Assembly (NCBI RefSeq): GCF_003725545.1
Contig: NZ_RJLN01000016.1
Coordinates: 23,056 to 87,055, forward strand
Reading direction: 5' to 3'
Source: Micromonospora solifontis
GTDB taxonomy: Bacteria > Actinomycetota > Actinomycetes > Mycobacteriales > Micromonosporaceae
DNA length: 64,000 nt
This document shows, one piece after another, positions 28,040 to 37,420 of the stretch (the first letter of the stretch is position 1; each line of letters starts with the position of its first letter). A model generated the notes under the pieces. The model was not told where the DNA came from. It made no database searches and worked only from the letters and a program-made list of their open reading frames with translations. The position numbers were made by a program, and so were the translations under genes.

Positions 28040-28135
28040 GAATAGTAAGACGTACGAGCGACCGAATTAGTTGCCCAAGATCGCGAAGAATTTCGTCGGC
28101 TGGCCCGCCTCCGCGCCCGGCCGCCGTGCCTCCAC

Positions 28136-28141
28136 TACGGT
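28136..28141 (+). promoter_or_regulatory. -10 element for leaderless first LOG gene
   Basis: TACGGT is followed by 6 nt and the ATG at 28148. Confidence 0.5.
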
Positions 28142-28147
28142 GGCTGC

Positions 28148-29026
28148 ATGAGCCAGAGCGACGGGCGGCCGCCCGGCCGCGTTCCGGGCGGGGAGCGGCA
28201 CCGCGGTGCCGTCACCCTGCGCAACCGGGCGATCCCCACCAGCACCGCCGACCAACGGTTGCTGGACTCGCGGGGCAGGGGCGACTGGAAGACCAAGGAC
28301 GCCTGGCGGGCGCTGCGCATTTTGTCGGAGTTCGTCGAGGGTTTCGACACCCTGGCCGACCTGCCACCCGCGGTGAGCGTCTTCGGCTCGGCCCGCAGCA
28401 AGCCGGACAGCCTGGAATGCCGGCTGGCCGAGGAGTTGGGCGGCGCCCTGGCCCGGGCCGGCTACGCGGTGATCACCGGCGGCGGCCCCGGCGTGATGGA
28501 GGCGGCCAACCGGGGCGCCAGCGAGGCCGGTGGGCTCTCCGTCGGCCTCGGCATCGAGCTGCCGTTCGAGCAGGGCCTCAACGACTGGGTCGACCTGGCG
28601 ATCGACTTCCGCTACTTCTTCGCCCGCAAGACCATGTTCGTCAAGTACGCGCAGGCGTTCGTCGTGCTGCCCGGCGGCTTCGGCACCATGGACGAGCTCT
28701 TCGAGGCGCTGACCCTGGTGCAGACCGGCAAGGTCACCCGCTTCCCGGTGGTGCTGATGGGCGTCGACTACTGGAGCGGGCTGCTCGACTGGCTGCGGGA
28801 CGCGATGGCCGGCGAGGGCAAGATCGGCCCGGCCGACCTGGAGCTGATCTGCCTCACCGACGACGTCGACGAGGCGGTCCGGCACATCGTGGAGGCCGAG
28901 GCGGTGCTCTCCGCCGAGCAGGAGGCGATCCGCGAGGAGGCGGTCGCCCGGGTCGCCGCCGACCAGCGGGCCGCCGCCGACGCCGCGCCCGAGGGCCCGG
29001 GGGCCCGGCGGGCCGGGGAGCGCTGA
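28148..29026 (+). CDS. LOG family protein (TIGR00730), long form
   Basis: A 292-aa member of the lysine decarboxylase-like LOG family. The nucleotide-binding GGGPGVMEAANRGA and the active-site PGGFGTMDELFE with its upstream Arg (FARKTMF) are intact, so it probably cleaves the N-glycosidic bond of nucleoside monophosphates, as LOG proteins do with cytokinin ribotides. About 75 residues precede the Rossmann core. It is followed 3 bp later by a shorter paralogue. Confidence 0.87.
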   Translation: MSQSDGRPPGRVPGGERHRGAVTLRNRAIPTSTADQRLLDSRGRGDWKTKDAWRALRILSEFVEGFDTLADLPPAVSVFGSARSKPDSLECRLAEELGGALARAGYAVITGGGPGVMEAANRGASEAGGLSVGLGIELPFEQGLNDWVDLAIDFRYFFARKTMFVKYAQAFVVLPGGFGTMDELFEALTLVQTGKVTRFPVVLMGVDYWSGLLDWLRDAMAGEGKIGPADLELICLTDDVDEAVRHIVEAEAVLSAEQEAIREEAVARVAADQRAAADAAPEGPGARRAGER

Positions 29027-29029
29027 GTC

Positions 29030-29575
29030 GTGGCCGCGATCTGCGTGTTCTGCGCGTCCTCCCGCACCCTGGACCAGCGCTGGCTGCAGCTGGCCGCCGA
29101 GACCGGCGGGGAGCTGGCCCGGCGCGGGCACACGCTGGTCAGTGGCGGTGGCTGCGTGGGGATGATGGGCGCGGTGGCGGACGGGGCCCGGGCCGCCGGC
29201 GGCCGTACCCTCGGGGTCATCCCGCAGTCGCTGGTCGACCTGGAGGTCGCCGACCTGGCCGCCGACGAGCTGCTGGTCACCGACGGGATGGCCAGCCGCA
29301 AGACGCTCATGATTGACAAGTCGGACGCGTTCGTCGCGCTGCCCGGCGGGCTCGGCACCCTCGACGAGCTGTTCGAGGTGTGGACCACCGCCACCCTGGC
29401 CCTGCACGACAAGCCGATGGTGCTGGTCGACGCCGACGGTTTCTACCGCCCCCTGCTCGACTGGCTGCACACCCTCGCGGACCACCACTTCCTCAAGCCG
29501 GCCGGCCTCGACCTCCTGATGGTGGCCGACACCGTCCCCGCCGCCCTCACCCTCCTAGACGCCCACCTCACCTAA
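29030..29575 (+). CDS. LOG family protein (cytokinin riboside 5'-monophosphate phosphoribohydrolase-like), short form
   Basis: A 181-aa typical LOG protein with ICVFCASS at the N-terminus, SGGGCVGMMGAVADGA, SRKTLMIDKSD and PGGLGTLDELFE. It resembles M. tuberculosis Rv1205, whose product is reported to be a LOG enzyme. The GTG start is 3 bp after the preceding LOG stop, making a tandem pair of divergent paralogues. A substrate difference between the two is possible but not visible. Confidence 0.88.
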   Translation: MAAICVFCASSRTLDQRWLQLAAETGGELARRGHTLVSGGGCVGMMGAVADGARAAGGRTLGVIPQSLVDLEVADLAADELLVTDGMASRKTLMIDKSDAFVALPGGLGTLDELFEVWTTATLALHDKPMVLVDADGFYRPLLDWLHTLADHHFLKPAGLDLLMVADTVPAALTLLDAHLT

Positions 29576-29576
29576 C

Positions 29577-29770
29577 CCCCACCCCACCCCACCCCCCACC
29601 CCCCCACCCCCCCACCCCCCCACCCACCGCCCACCGCGCGGTCGATCATGAAGTTGGCGGCGAAGTCGATCTCCGTTGGTGCCGTCAACCTCATGATCGA
29701 CGTGAGCTGGGGCGGGGTGAGGGTGGGCGGTGGGGTGGGTGGTGGGGTGGGTGGGGTGGGTGGTGTCGGT
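29577..29770. repeat. Large imperfect hairpin with C-rich and G-rich flanks
   Basis: A C-rich tract of CCCCACCCC type (29577-29635) is followed by the inverted repeat 29641-29661/29681-29701, built on GTCGATCATGAAGTTGGCGGC with 19 of 21 positions paired. A G-rich tract of GGGTGGGGTGGG type (about 29711-29765) follows. The outer tracts are also mutually complementary, so the whole could fold as one long cruciform. The G tract has many GGG runs and could form a G-quadruplex. Confidence 0.75.
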
Positions 29771-29806
29771 TTTCGGGCGTCGTACCGGCGTGGTGGGATG
29801 TGGGCG

Positions 29807-32800
29807 ATGGAGGCGTACCGGCTGGTGCGCCGGCCCGGTGGGGTGGGGGCGGGGGTCGTCCACTCCGGCGGGGCGGGGCAGGGGGGTGGCCGGGCCGAGG
29901 GCCCGGCCGTAGCGGAGCCGCGATCCGGGGGGTCGACGGGCGATGGCGCGCACCCGCGCGCCGCCCACGGACCCGACGCGCGGCGACCCGATCCGGTGCA
30001 GGCCGAGGTGGTCGCGCACACCGACGGGCCGATGCTGGTGGTCGGCGGGCCGGGCACCGGCAAGACCAGCACGCTCGTCGAGGCGGTCGCCGCCCGGGTG
30101 GCCGAGGGCGTCGACCCGGAACGCATTCTGGTGCTCACCTTCGGCCGGCGCGGCGCCACCGACCTGCGCCACCGGATCGAGGCGCGGATCGCCGGCACCG
30201 GCCACCGCCCCGCCGACGGGCCGGCGGTCGGCGGCACCGCGACCCGGCCCGTCCGGGTGGTCCGCGAGCCGCTGGTGCGCACCTTCCCGGCGTACGCCTT
30301 CGGACTGCTGCGGCGGGCCGCCGTCGAGCGGGGCGAACCGTCGCCCCGGCTGCTCACCGGTCCCGAGCAGGACCTGATCATCCGCGAGCTGCTGGACGTG
30401 GTCGGCGAGGAGCCGGGCGACGACCCGGTCGGCTGGCCGGAGGACCTGCGCCCCGCGCTGCGTACCCGGGCCTTCGCCCAGCAGCTCCGCGACCTGCTGA
30501 TGCGTGCCGCCGAGCGGGGCGTCGGCCCGGTCGAGCTGGCCCGGCTGGGGGAGAAGCTGGGCCGCGCCGACTGGCCGGCCGCCGCCCGCTTCCTCCGCGA
30601 GTACGTCGCCGTCCTCGCCCTGCGCGACGTCAGCAACCGGGGCTCCATCGCGTACGACCCGGCCGAACTGGTCCGGGCCGCCACCGGCATGCTGCTCGAC
30701 GACCCCGAGCTGCTGGCCGCCGAGCGCCGCCGGCTGGCGCACGTCTACGTGGACGAACTCGCCGACACCGACCCCGCCCAGCTCGACCTGCTCGCCGTGC
30801 TGGCCGGCGGTGGCAAGTCCCTGGTCGCCTTCGCCGACCCGGACTCCTCCACGTACGCCTTCCGCGGCGCCGACCCGGCCGGCGTGGGCACCTTCCCGCA
30901 CCGGTTCCGCACCGCCTCCGGGGCGCCGGCCGCGCAGGTCACGCTGACCACGTCGTACCGGGCCGGGCCGGAGCTGCTCGCGGCGACCGCCCGGCTGGCC
31001 CGCCGGCTGCGCGGCCCGGCGGGGCACCGCCGGCTGCACCCGCTGCCCGACGCGCCACCCGGCGCCGTCGAGGTACGCACCTTCCGCTCCGCCACCAGCG
31101 AGTCCGCCTGGCTGGCCCACGCGCTGCGCGAGGCGCACCTGCTCGACGGGGTGCCCTGGTCCCGGATGGCGGTGCTGGTCCGGTCCACCGGCCGGCAGCT
31201 GCCGTCGCTGCGACGGGCCCTGCACACGGCCGGGGTGCCGACCGTGGTGCACGGCGAGGACCTGCCGCTGCACCTGCAGCCCGGGGTGGCCCCGCTGCTG
31301 CTCCTGCTCCGCTGCGCTCTCGACCCCGAGCAGCTGGACGAGGAGGCGGCGGTCGCCCTGCTGCACTCGCCGCTGGGCGGCGCCGACCCGCTCGCCGAAC
31401 GCCGGCTGCGGCAGGGCCTCCGCGCGCTGGCGCTGGCCGCCGGCGACCGCCGTCCCTCCGGCGAGCTGATCGTCGAGGCGCTGCGCGACCCGGCCGAACT
31501 GGCCACCGTGGAGCGGCGCTGGGCGGCCCCCGCGCAGGCGGTGGCCCGCCTGCTGGACACCGCCCGGCAGGCCGCCGCCGGGCCGGGCGCGACCGCCGAG
31601 GACGTGCTGTGGGCGGTGTGGCGGGAGAGCGGCCTGGCCGAGCGCTGGGCCGGGGCGATCACCCGGGGTCGGGCGGCCACCGGCGAGCACGAGACCGCGC
31701 AGCGCTGGCGGGCCGAGGCCGCCGACCGGGACCTGGACGCGGTGCTGGTGCTCTTCGACGCGGCGGCCCGGTTCACCGACCGGCTGCCCGGCGCGCGTAC
31801 CGAGGTCTTCCTCGACCACGTGCTCGGCCAGGACCTGCCCGCCGACACCCTCGCCGCCAGCGCCGACCGGGGCGAGGCGGTACGCCTGCTCACCGCGCAC
31901 GCCGCCAAGGGGTTGGAGTGGGACCTGGTCGCCATCGCCGGGGTGCAGGAGGGTGTCTGGCCGGACCTGCGGCTGCGCGGCAGTTTGCTCGGCTCGGAAC
32001 GGCTGGTCGACGTGCTCGCCGGCCGGGCCGACGGCGCCGGTCTCCGGGCCAGCCTGGTCGGGCAGACCTCGGCGCTGCTCGACGAGGAGCGCCGGCTCTT
32101 CCACGTGGCGGTCAGCCGGGCCCGCCGCCGGCTGCTGGTCACCGCGGTCGCCTCCGCGGCGGTGGGCGGCGACGACCACGAGGAGCAGCCCAGCCGCTTC
32201 CTGCACGAACTGGCCGCCGCCGGGCCGCCGGCCGTGGGTGGGAGCGGCGCGCCGCCGGCCGGCCCGCACCCGACGCCGATGCCGGACGGGCCGGTGCCGG
32301 TCGTCGACGACCCGCCGGACGGCGCGCCGGTGGTTCTCCCGGTCACCCTGCCGCCGCGCGGGCTCACCCTGTCCGCGCTGGTCGCGGAGCTGCGTACCGC
32401 GGTCACCGACCCGGCCGTGCCGGTCACCCGGCGGCGCGCGGCGGCGGCCGAGCTGGCCCGGCTGGCCGCCGCCGGGGTGCCCGGCGCGCACCCAGACGAC
32501 TGGTGGGGGCTGCGCGGCCTCTCCGACGACCGGCCGCTGGTCGACGAGGGAGAGCCGGTCCGGGTCACCCCGTCGGCGATGGAGAGCGCGCTGCGGTGCA
32601 GCCTGCGTTGGCTGCTGGAACGGCACGGCGGCAGCGGTCCGGCCAGCGCCGCGCAGGGCGTCGGCAACCTGGTGCACGCCGCCGCGATGCTGGCCGAGGA
32701 CGCCAGCGCCGACCGGACCGCCCTGCTGGACTACGTGGCCGCCCGGTTCGACGCGATCGAGCTGGCCGCCCGCTGGATGGTCGGCCCCGAGCGGCAGCGC

Positions 32801-33340
32801 GCCGAGGCGATGGTGGACAAGCTGCTCCGCTGGCTGGCCGGCAACCCGCGCCGGCTGCTCGCCATCGAGCACGAGTTCGCCGTCCGGCTGGACGACCCGG
32901 CCCGGCCGATCGAGCTGACCGGCCGGGTGGACCGGCTGGAGGTCGACGAGGACGGCCGGCTCGTGGTCATCGACCTGAAGACCGGCAAGTCCACCGCGGT
33001 CACCGAGCGGGAGGTCGCCGAGCATCCGCAGCTCGGGGCGTACCAGGCGGCGGTGGAGGCGGGAGCGTTCGCGGAGTTCGGCGAGGAGTCCGGGGGCGCC
33101 GCGCTGGTGCAGCTCGGCACCGGGGCGAAGGAGGCCAAGGAGCAGGCGCAGGCCGCCGCCGGGGAGGGCCCCGAGGCCGGGTGGGCCACCGCGCTGGTCC
33201 GGCGGACCGCGGACACGATGGCCGCCGCGACGTTCGCGGCGGTCGCCAACGCCAAGTGCCGGGTCTGCCCGGTACGCACCAGCTGCCCGGTGTCCGGCCA
33301 GGGCCGCCAGGTCGTCGAGCCGCCCGCGGAGAGCCCGTGA
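29807..33340 (+). CDS. adnA: AdnA: UvrD-like helicase with RecB-type nuclease, double-strand-break resection
   Basis: A protein of about 1177 aa. Walker A GGPGTGKTS lies near residue 80, a Walker B-like VYVDELADTDP near 310, and TAHAAKGLEWDLV marks helicase motif V. The C-terminal PD-(D/E)XK domain shows GRVDRLEV and VIDLKTGKS, with an Fe-S cysteine set (ALRCSL then CRVCPVRTSC). It forms the AdnAB end-resection motor-nuclease with the next gene. MEAYRLVRR matches AdnA N-termini, so ATG 29807 is chosen although the frame is open upstream. An odd Gly/Ala-rich linker of about 50 residues follows. The end overlaps adnB as GTGA. Confidence 0.9.
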   Translation: MEAYRLVRRPGGVGAGVVHSGGAGQGGGRAEGPAVAEPRSGGSTGDGAHPRAAHGPDARRPDPVQAEVVAHTDGPMLVVGGPGTGKTSTLVEAVAARVAEGVDPERILVLTFGRRGATDLRHRIEARIAGTGHRPADGPAVGGTATRPVRVVREPLVRTFPAYAFGLLRRAAVERGEPSPRLLTGPEQDLIIRELLDVVGEEPGDDPVGWPEDLRPALRTRAFAQQLRDLLMRAAERGVGPVELARLGEKLGRADWPAAARFLREYVAVLALRDVSNRGSIAYDPAELVRAATGMLLDDPELLAAERRRLAHVYVDELADTDPAQLDLLAVLAGGGKSLVAFADPDSSTYAFRGADPAGVGTFPHRFRTASGAPAAQVTLTTSYRAGPELLAATARLARRLRGPAGHRRLHPLPDAPPGAVEVRTFRSATSESAWLAHALREAHLLDGVPWSRMAVLVRSTGRQLPSLRRALHTAGVPTVVHGEDLPLHLQPGVAPLLLLLRCALDPEQLDEEAAVALLHSPLGGADPLAERRLRQGLRALALAAGDRRPSGELIVEALRDPAELATVERRWAAPAQAVARLLDTARQAAAGPGATAEDVLWAVWRESGLAERWAGAITRGRAATGEHETAQRWRAEAADRDLDAVLVLFDAAARFTDRLPGARTEVFLDHVLGQDLPADTLAASADRGEAVRLLTAHAAKGLEWDLVAIAGVQEGVWPDLRLRGSLLGSERLVDVLAGRADGAGLRASLVGQTSALLDEERRLFHVAVSRARRRLLVTAVASAAVGGDDHEEQPSRFLHELAAAGPPAVGGSGAPPAGPHPTPMPDGPVPVVDDPPDGAPVVLPVTLPPRGLTLSALVAELRTAVTDPAVPVTRRRAAAAELARLAAAGVPGAHPDDWWGLRGLSDDRPLVDEGEPVRVTPSAMESALRCSLRWLLERHGGSGPASAAQGVGNLVHAAAMLAEDASADRTALLDYVAARFDAIELAARWMVGPERQRAEAMVDKLLRWLAGNPRRLLAIEHEFAVRLDDPARPIELTGRVDRLEVDEDGRLVVIDLKTGKSTAVTEREVAEHPQLGAYQAAVEAGAFAEFGEESGGAALVQLGTGAKEAKEQAQAAAGEGPEAGWATALVRRTADTMAAATFAAVANAKCRVCPVRTSCPVSGQGRQVVEPPAESP

Positions 33341-36300
33341 CCACCCAGCCCACGCTGTTCGGCGCCGGTGCCGCCCCGGCGCCCCGCGCCGCCGACGCCG
33401 GCCCCCGCTACACGCCGGTCGAGCTGGCCAAGCTGCTCCGGCTGCCGGCGCCCACCCGGGAGCAGGCGGCGATCATCGCGGCCCCGGTCGAGCCGCTGCT
33501 GGTGGTGGCCGGCGCCGGCTCCGGCAAGACCGAGACGATGGCCGCCCGGGTGGTCTGGTTGGTCGCCAACCAGTACGTCCGGCCCGAGCAGGTGCTCGGC
33601 CTCACCTTCACCCGCAAGGCCGCCGGCGAGCTGGCGCACCGCGTGCGTACCCGGCTCGACCAGCTGATCCGCCGGCTCGGTCGGCAGGGCCGGGATCCGC
33701 ACGAGGACCCGCTCACCGGCGAGCCGACCGTCTCCACCTACCACTCGTACGCCGGGCGGATCGTCACCGAGCACGGGCTGCGGGCCGGCTACGAGCCGAC
33801 CACCCGGCTGCTCACCGAGGCGTCCCGCTGGCAGCTCGTCGACCTGCTGGTGCGCAACTACGACGGGGACATGTCCGAGGTGGACCGGATGCCGTCCACC
33901 ATCACCGACGCGGTGCTGGCGCTGGCCGGGGAGCTGGACGAGCACCTGGTCGATCCGGACGATCTGGCCGCCTGGACCGGCCGGTTCTTCGCCGACGTGC
34001 AGTCCCGCCCCGGCCGGGTCTACGCGGACGTGAAGAAGGCGCTCCAGCTCCAGCGGACCCGGCTCAAGCTGCTACCCCTGGTCCGCGCGTACGCCCGGCG
34101 CAAGGACGACTTCGAGGCGATGGACTTCGCCGACCAGCTCGCCCGGGCGGCCCGGGTGGCCCGGGACCACCCCGGCGTCGGGGTGATCGAGCGGGACCGC
34201 TTCCGGGTGGTGCTGCTCGACGAGTACCAGGACACCAGCCACGCCCAGGTGGTGCTGCTCAACGCGCTGTTCGGCGGCGGCCACCCGGTCACCGCCGTGG
34301 GCGACCCCTGCCAGTCGATCTACGGCTGGCGGGGGGCCAGCGCCGGCACGCTGGACCGGTTCCCCACCGAGTTCGCCCGCGCCGACGGCACCCCCGCCGA
34401 GGTGCTGAGCCTCACCACCAGCTGGCGCAACCGGCCGGAGATCCTCGGCGTCGCCAACGCGCTCTCGGTGCCGCTGCGGGCGGCCGGCGCCCGGGTGCCC
34501 GAGCTGCACGCCGCGCTCAGCGTCCGCGAGCCGATCCCGCACCGCAGCCCGCGCGGCCGGGCCGCCGGCACCGTGCACTGCGCGCTCCTGGAGACGTACG
34601 CCGACGAGGCGGACTGGATCGCGGACAGCGTGCTGGCCGCCTGGCGGGGCGCGGCCGGGACGCCCGGCGCGCTGCCCGAGCACATCCCGGTGCCGCAGCG
34701 CCCCACCACCGCCGTGCTGGTCCGGGTGCGCAGCCAGATCCCGGCGATCGAGTCCGCGCTGCGCGCCCGCGGGCTGCCGGTCGACGTGGTCGGGCTCGGC
34801 GGCCTGCTGGACACCCCCGAGGTCCGGGACGTGGTCTGCACGCTGCGGGTGCTCGCCGACCCGACCGACGGGGCGGCGCTGCTGCGGCTGCTCACCGGGG
34901 CGCGCTGGCGGATCGGGCCGCGTGACCTGGTGGCCCTGCACCGGCGGGCGAAGGCGATCGCCCGGGCCCGCCGGGAGCTGGCCGGCGAGGGCGGGCCCGA
35001 GATCACCGTGGACGCGCTCGACGAGGCGACCCTGGTCGAGGCGCTGGCCGACCTCGGGCCGGCGCAGGCGTACTCGGCGGAGGGGTACGCCCGGCTGCGC
35101 GCGTACGGGATGGAGCTGGCGCTGCTGCGGTACCGGCTCGACCAGTCCCTGCCGGAGCTGATCGCGGACATCGAGCGGACCATCGGCCTGGACGTGGAGG
35201 TGGCGGTCCGGGCCGGCCGGGACGGCACCGGCGACGCCGGCCTGGCCCGCGGCCACCTGGACGCGCTCGGCGACGTGGCGGCCCGGTTCAGCGGTGAGAC
35301 GCCCGGCGCCACGCTGGCCGGCTTCCTCGCCTATCTGGCCGCCGCCGAGGACGAGGAGCGCGGTCTCACCCCGGGCGAGGTCGAGGTGGTGGAGGGCGCG
35401 GTGCAGATCCTCACCGCGCACGCCGCCAAGGGACTGGAGTGGGACGTCGTGGCGGTCGCCGGGCTGAGCCGGGGCGTCTGGCCGGGGCCGGTGCGCAACT
35501 CCGACCACTGGCTGGGCGGGCTCGGCGTGCTGCCGTTCCCGCTGCGCGGCGACGCCGACGGCCTGCCCGAGCTGGGGCTGACCGGGGCCGGGGACCAGCG
35601 GGGGGTGGCCCGGGCGCTGGAGGACTTCACCGACGCCTGGCGGGCCCACGACGAGCGGGAGGAGCGCCGGCTGGCGTACGTGGCGGTGACCCGGCCCCGG
35701 CGGCTGCTGCTCTGCTCCGGCCACTGGTGGGGGGAGGGGACGAAGCGGTTCCGCGGTCCCTCGGTGTTCCTGCGCGAGGTGCACGACGCGTGCCTGGACG
35801 GCACCGCCGGGCACCTGGTCGACGAGTGGGCGCCCGAGCCGGCCCCGGACGCGGTCAACCCGACCACCGAGCAGGTGCTCCGCGCCGAGTGGCCGGCCGA
35901 CCCGCTCGGCGCCCGCCGCCCGGCGCTGGCCGAGGCCGCCGCCCTGGTCCGCCGGTACCTCGCCGACCCCGACGCGGCCCACCGCGAGGCGGCCGTCCTC
36001 GCCGCCGGCGCCGCGGCCGTCGACCTCCGGACCGCCGTCGAAGGAGCCGTGCCCGCCGCCGCGCCGCCGGCCGACGATGCCGAGGTGGCGCGCTGGCGGC
36101 GGGAGGCCGACCTGCTCCTAACCGAGCGGGCGGAACTGCTGCGCGGGGCGGAGGCGGTCGAGGTCGAGCTGCCCGGGCACCTGTCGGTGACCCAGTTGGT
36201 GGCGCTGCGCCGCGACCCGGCGGGCCTGGCCCGGACGCTGCGCCGGCCCATGCCGAGCGAGCCCAACCCGTACGCCCGTCGGGGCACCGCCTTCCACACC

Positions 36301-36789
36301 TGGCTGGAGCAGCGCTTCGGCGCCGACCGGCTGCTCGATGTGGACGAGCTGCCGGGCGCGGCGGACGAGGATGCCGCCCCGGACGAGGCGCTCACCGACC
36401 TCCAGGAGCGCTTCCTGGCCAGCGAGTGGGCCGACCGGGTGCCGGTCGAGGTGGAGGTGCCGTTCGCCACAGTGATCGCCGGCGTGGTGGTACGCGGCCG
36501 GATGGACGCCGTCTTCGCCCGCCCCGGCGGCCGGTACGACGTGGTCGACTGGAAGACCGGCCGGCAGCCCACCGGACGGGAGGCCGAGGCGGCGGCGGTG
36601 CAGCTCGCCGTCTACCGGCTGGCCTGGGCCGAGCTCGCCGGGGTGCCGGTCGAGCGGGTAGGGGCCGCCTTCCACTACGTCCGGGACGGGGTCACCGTCC
36701 GGCCGGCGGACCTGCTGGACGCCGACGGGCTGACCGCACTGGTCGGCGGCGTGCCGGAAATTTCGGCGGACGGGCGCGGCGTTACGTAA
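33337..36789 (+). CDS. adnB: AdnB: UvrD-like helicase-nuclease, partner of AdnA
   Basis: A 1150-aa protein with a complete helicase engine: Walker A GAGSGKTET (about residue 58), Walker B LLDEYQDTSHAQ (about 294), QSIYGWRGA and TAHAAKGLEWDVV. The C-terminal nuclease motif reads GRMDAVF followed by VVDWKTGRQ (about 1070). In mycobacteria AdnB is the lead motor of the AdnAB complex. The GTG overlaps the adnA stop as GTGA. The last residues lie just before the cspA promoter region. Confidence 0.92.
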   Translation: MTTQPTLFGAGAAPAPRAADAGPRYTPVELAKLLRLPAPTREQAAIIAAPVEPLLVVAGAGSGKTETMAARVVWLVANQYVRPEQVLGLTFTRKAAGELAHRVRTRLDQLIRRLGRQGRDPHEDPLTGEPTVSTYHSYAGRIVTEHGLRAGYEPTTRLLTEASRWQLVDLLVRNYDGDMSEVDRMPSTITDAVLALAGELDEHLVDPDDLAAWTGRFFADVQSRPGRVYADVKKALQLQRTRLKLLPLVRAYARRKDDFEAMDFADQLARAARVARDHPGVGVIERDRFRVVLLDEYQDTSHAQVVLLNALFGGGHPVTAVGDPCQSIYGWRGASAGTLDRFPTEFARADGTPAEVLSLTTSWRNRPEILGVANALSVPLRAAGARVPELHAALSVREPIPHRSPRGRAAGTVHCALLETYADEADWIADSVLAAWRGAAGTPGALPEHIPVPQRPTTAVLVRVRSQIPAIESALRARGLPVDVVGLGGLLDTPEVRDVVCTLRVLADPTDGAALLRLLTGARWRIGPRDLVALHRRAKAIARARRELAGEGGPEITVDALDEATLVEALADLGPAQAYSAEGYARLRAYGMELALLRYRLDQSLPELIADIERTIGLDVEVAVRAGRDGTGDAGLARGHLDALGDVAARFSGETPGATLAGFLAYLAAAEDEERGLTPGEVEVVEGAVQILTAHAAKGLEWDVVAVAGLSRGVWPGPVRNSDHWLGGLGVLPFPLRGDADGLPELGLTGAGDQRGVARALEDFTDAWRAHDEREERRLAYVAVTRPRRLLLCSGHWWGEGTKRFRGPSVFLREVHDACLDGTAGHLVDEWAPEPAPDAVNPTTEQVLRAEWPADPLGARRPALAEAAALVRRYLADPDAAHREAAVLAAGAAAVDLRTAVEGAVPAAAPPADDAEVARWRREADLLLTERAELLRGAEAVEVELPGHLSVTQLVALRRDPAGLARTLRRPMPSEPNPYARRGTAFHTWLEQRFGADRLLDVDELPGAADEDAAPDEALTDLQERFLASEWADRVPVEVEVPFATVIAGVVVRGRMDAVFARPGGRYDVVDWKTGRQPTGREAEAAAVQLAVYRLAWAELAGVPVERVGAAFHYVRDGVTVRPADLLDADGLTALVGGVPEISADGRGVT

Positions 36790-37000
36790 ACCGTGGTAGG
36801 TTAGGCGCGTTGCAGTTTTGGTTACCAGAGACTCTGTGTGCGCCTGGCGGATTGTGGCCCCAGGCGCTCTTTGTTGTGTCCGGAGTTCTCCGGGCGGGGC
36901 GACCAGCAGCGACAGGTGCGCCGCGCATCTCCGCGCGACGCACTCAATTTCGGCCCGCAACAGGTGCGGGTCCGAACGTTCCGTCAAGGAGACGAAACAC
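36790..37000 (+). promoter_or_regulatory. Long cspA promoter/5' leader with hairpin
   Basis: About 210 bp separate adnB from cspA. TAGGTT at 36797-36802 is a plausible -10. A hairpin GCGCCTGG/CCAGGCGC (36840-36847 with 36860-36867) is followed by TCTTTGTTGT, resembling an intrinsic terminator; it may end adnB transcripts or attenuate cspA. Long leaders are typical of cold-shock mRNAs. TCAAGGAGAC supplies the ribosome site. Confidence 0.55.
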
Positions 37001-37204
37001 ATGGCAATTGGCACCGTCAAGTGGTTCAACGCTGACAAGGGCTTCGGCTTCATCACCCCGGACGGCGGCGGCGCCGACGTCTTCGCCCACTTCTCGGCGA
37101 TCCAGTCCTCCGGCTACCGGAGCCTGGACGAGAACCAGCGGGTCGAGTTCGAGGTGACCCAGGGCCAGAAGGGCCCGCAGGCGGAGAACATCCGCCCGCT
37201 CTGA
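37001..37204 (+). CDS. cspA: Cold-shock protein, CspA family
   Basis: A 67-aa single cold-shock domain, complete and of normal length. RNP1 KGFGFI and RNP2 VFAHFS are intact, and the start [18 protein letters not shown] is typical. It binds single-stranded RNA and DNA as an RNA chaperone. It is followed by a strong hairpin and then by a DEAD-box helicase gene, a pairing that suggests joint work on RNA structure at low temperature. Confidence 0.96.
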   Translation: MAIGTVKWFNADKGFGFITPDGGGADVFAHFSAIQSSGYRSLDENQRVEFEVTQGQKGPQAENIRPL

Positions 37205-37250
37205 TCTTCGGATCGCTCAGCACCATCCACCGCGCCCTCAGGGCACGGTG

Positions 37251-37314
37251 ACGGGCCCGGTCCGCCGCGCCGCCCCCGCTCCGGCGGGCGGCGCCCGGCG
37301 GCGGACCGGCCCGT
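37251..37314 (+). terminator. Hairpin after cspA
   Basis: ACGGGCCCGGTCCGCCGC near 37251 pairs with GCGGCGGACCGGCCCGT ending at 37314, with one bulged base and a GC-rich loop. Confidence 0.6.
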
Positions 37315-37420
37315 ACCCCCTTCGGTTCGTGCTTGTGAGTCCCGGCGGACGAGTCCCCCGGTTGACAGCGTCGCTCTCGACGCCTCCCTCGACACGTGCC
37401 GCGTCGAGGAAGGCTTCCGC

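Noticed and set aside
29555..33025. 1156-codon minus-strand frame opposite adnA
   Set aside because: Composition is that of an antisense shadow; adnA motifs on the plus strand are decisive.
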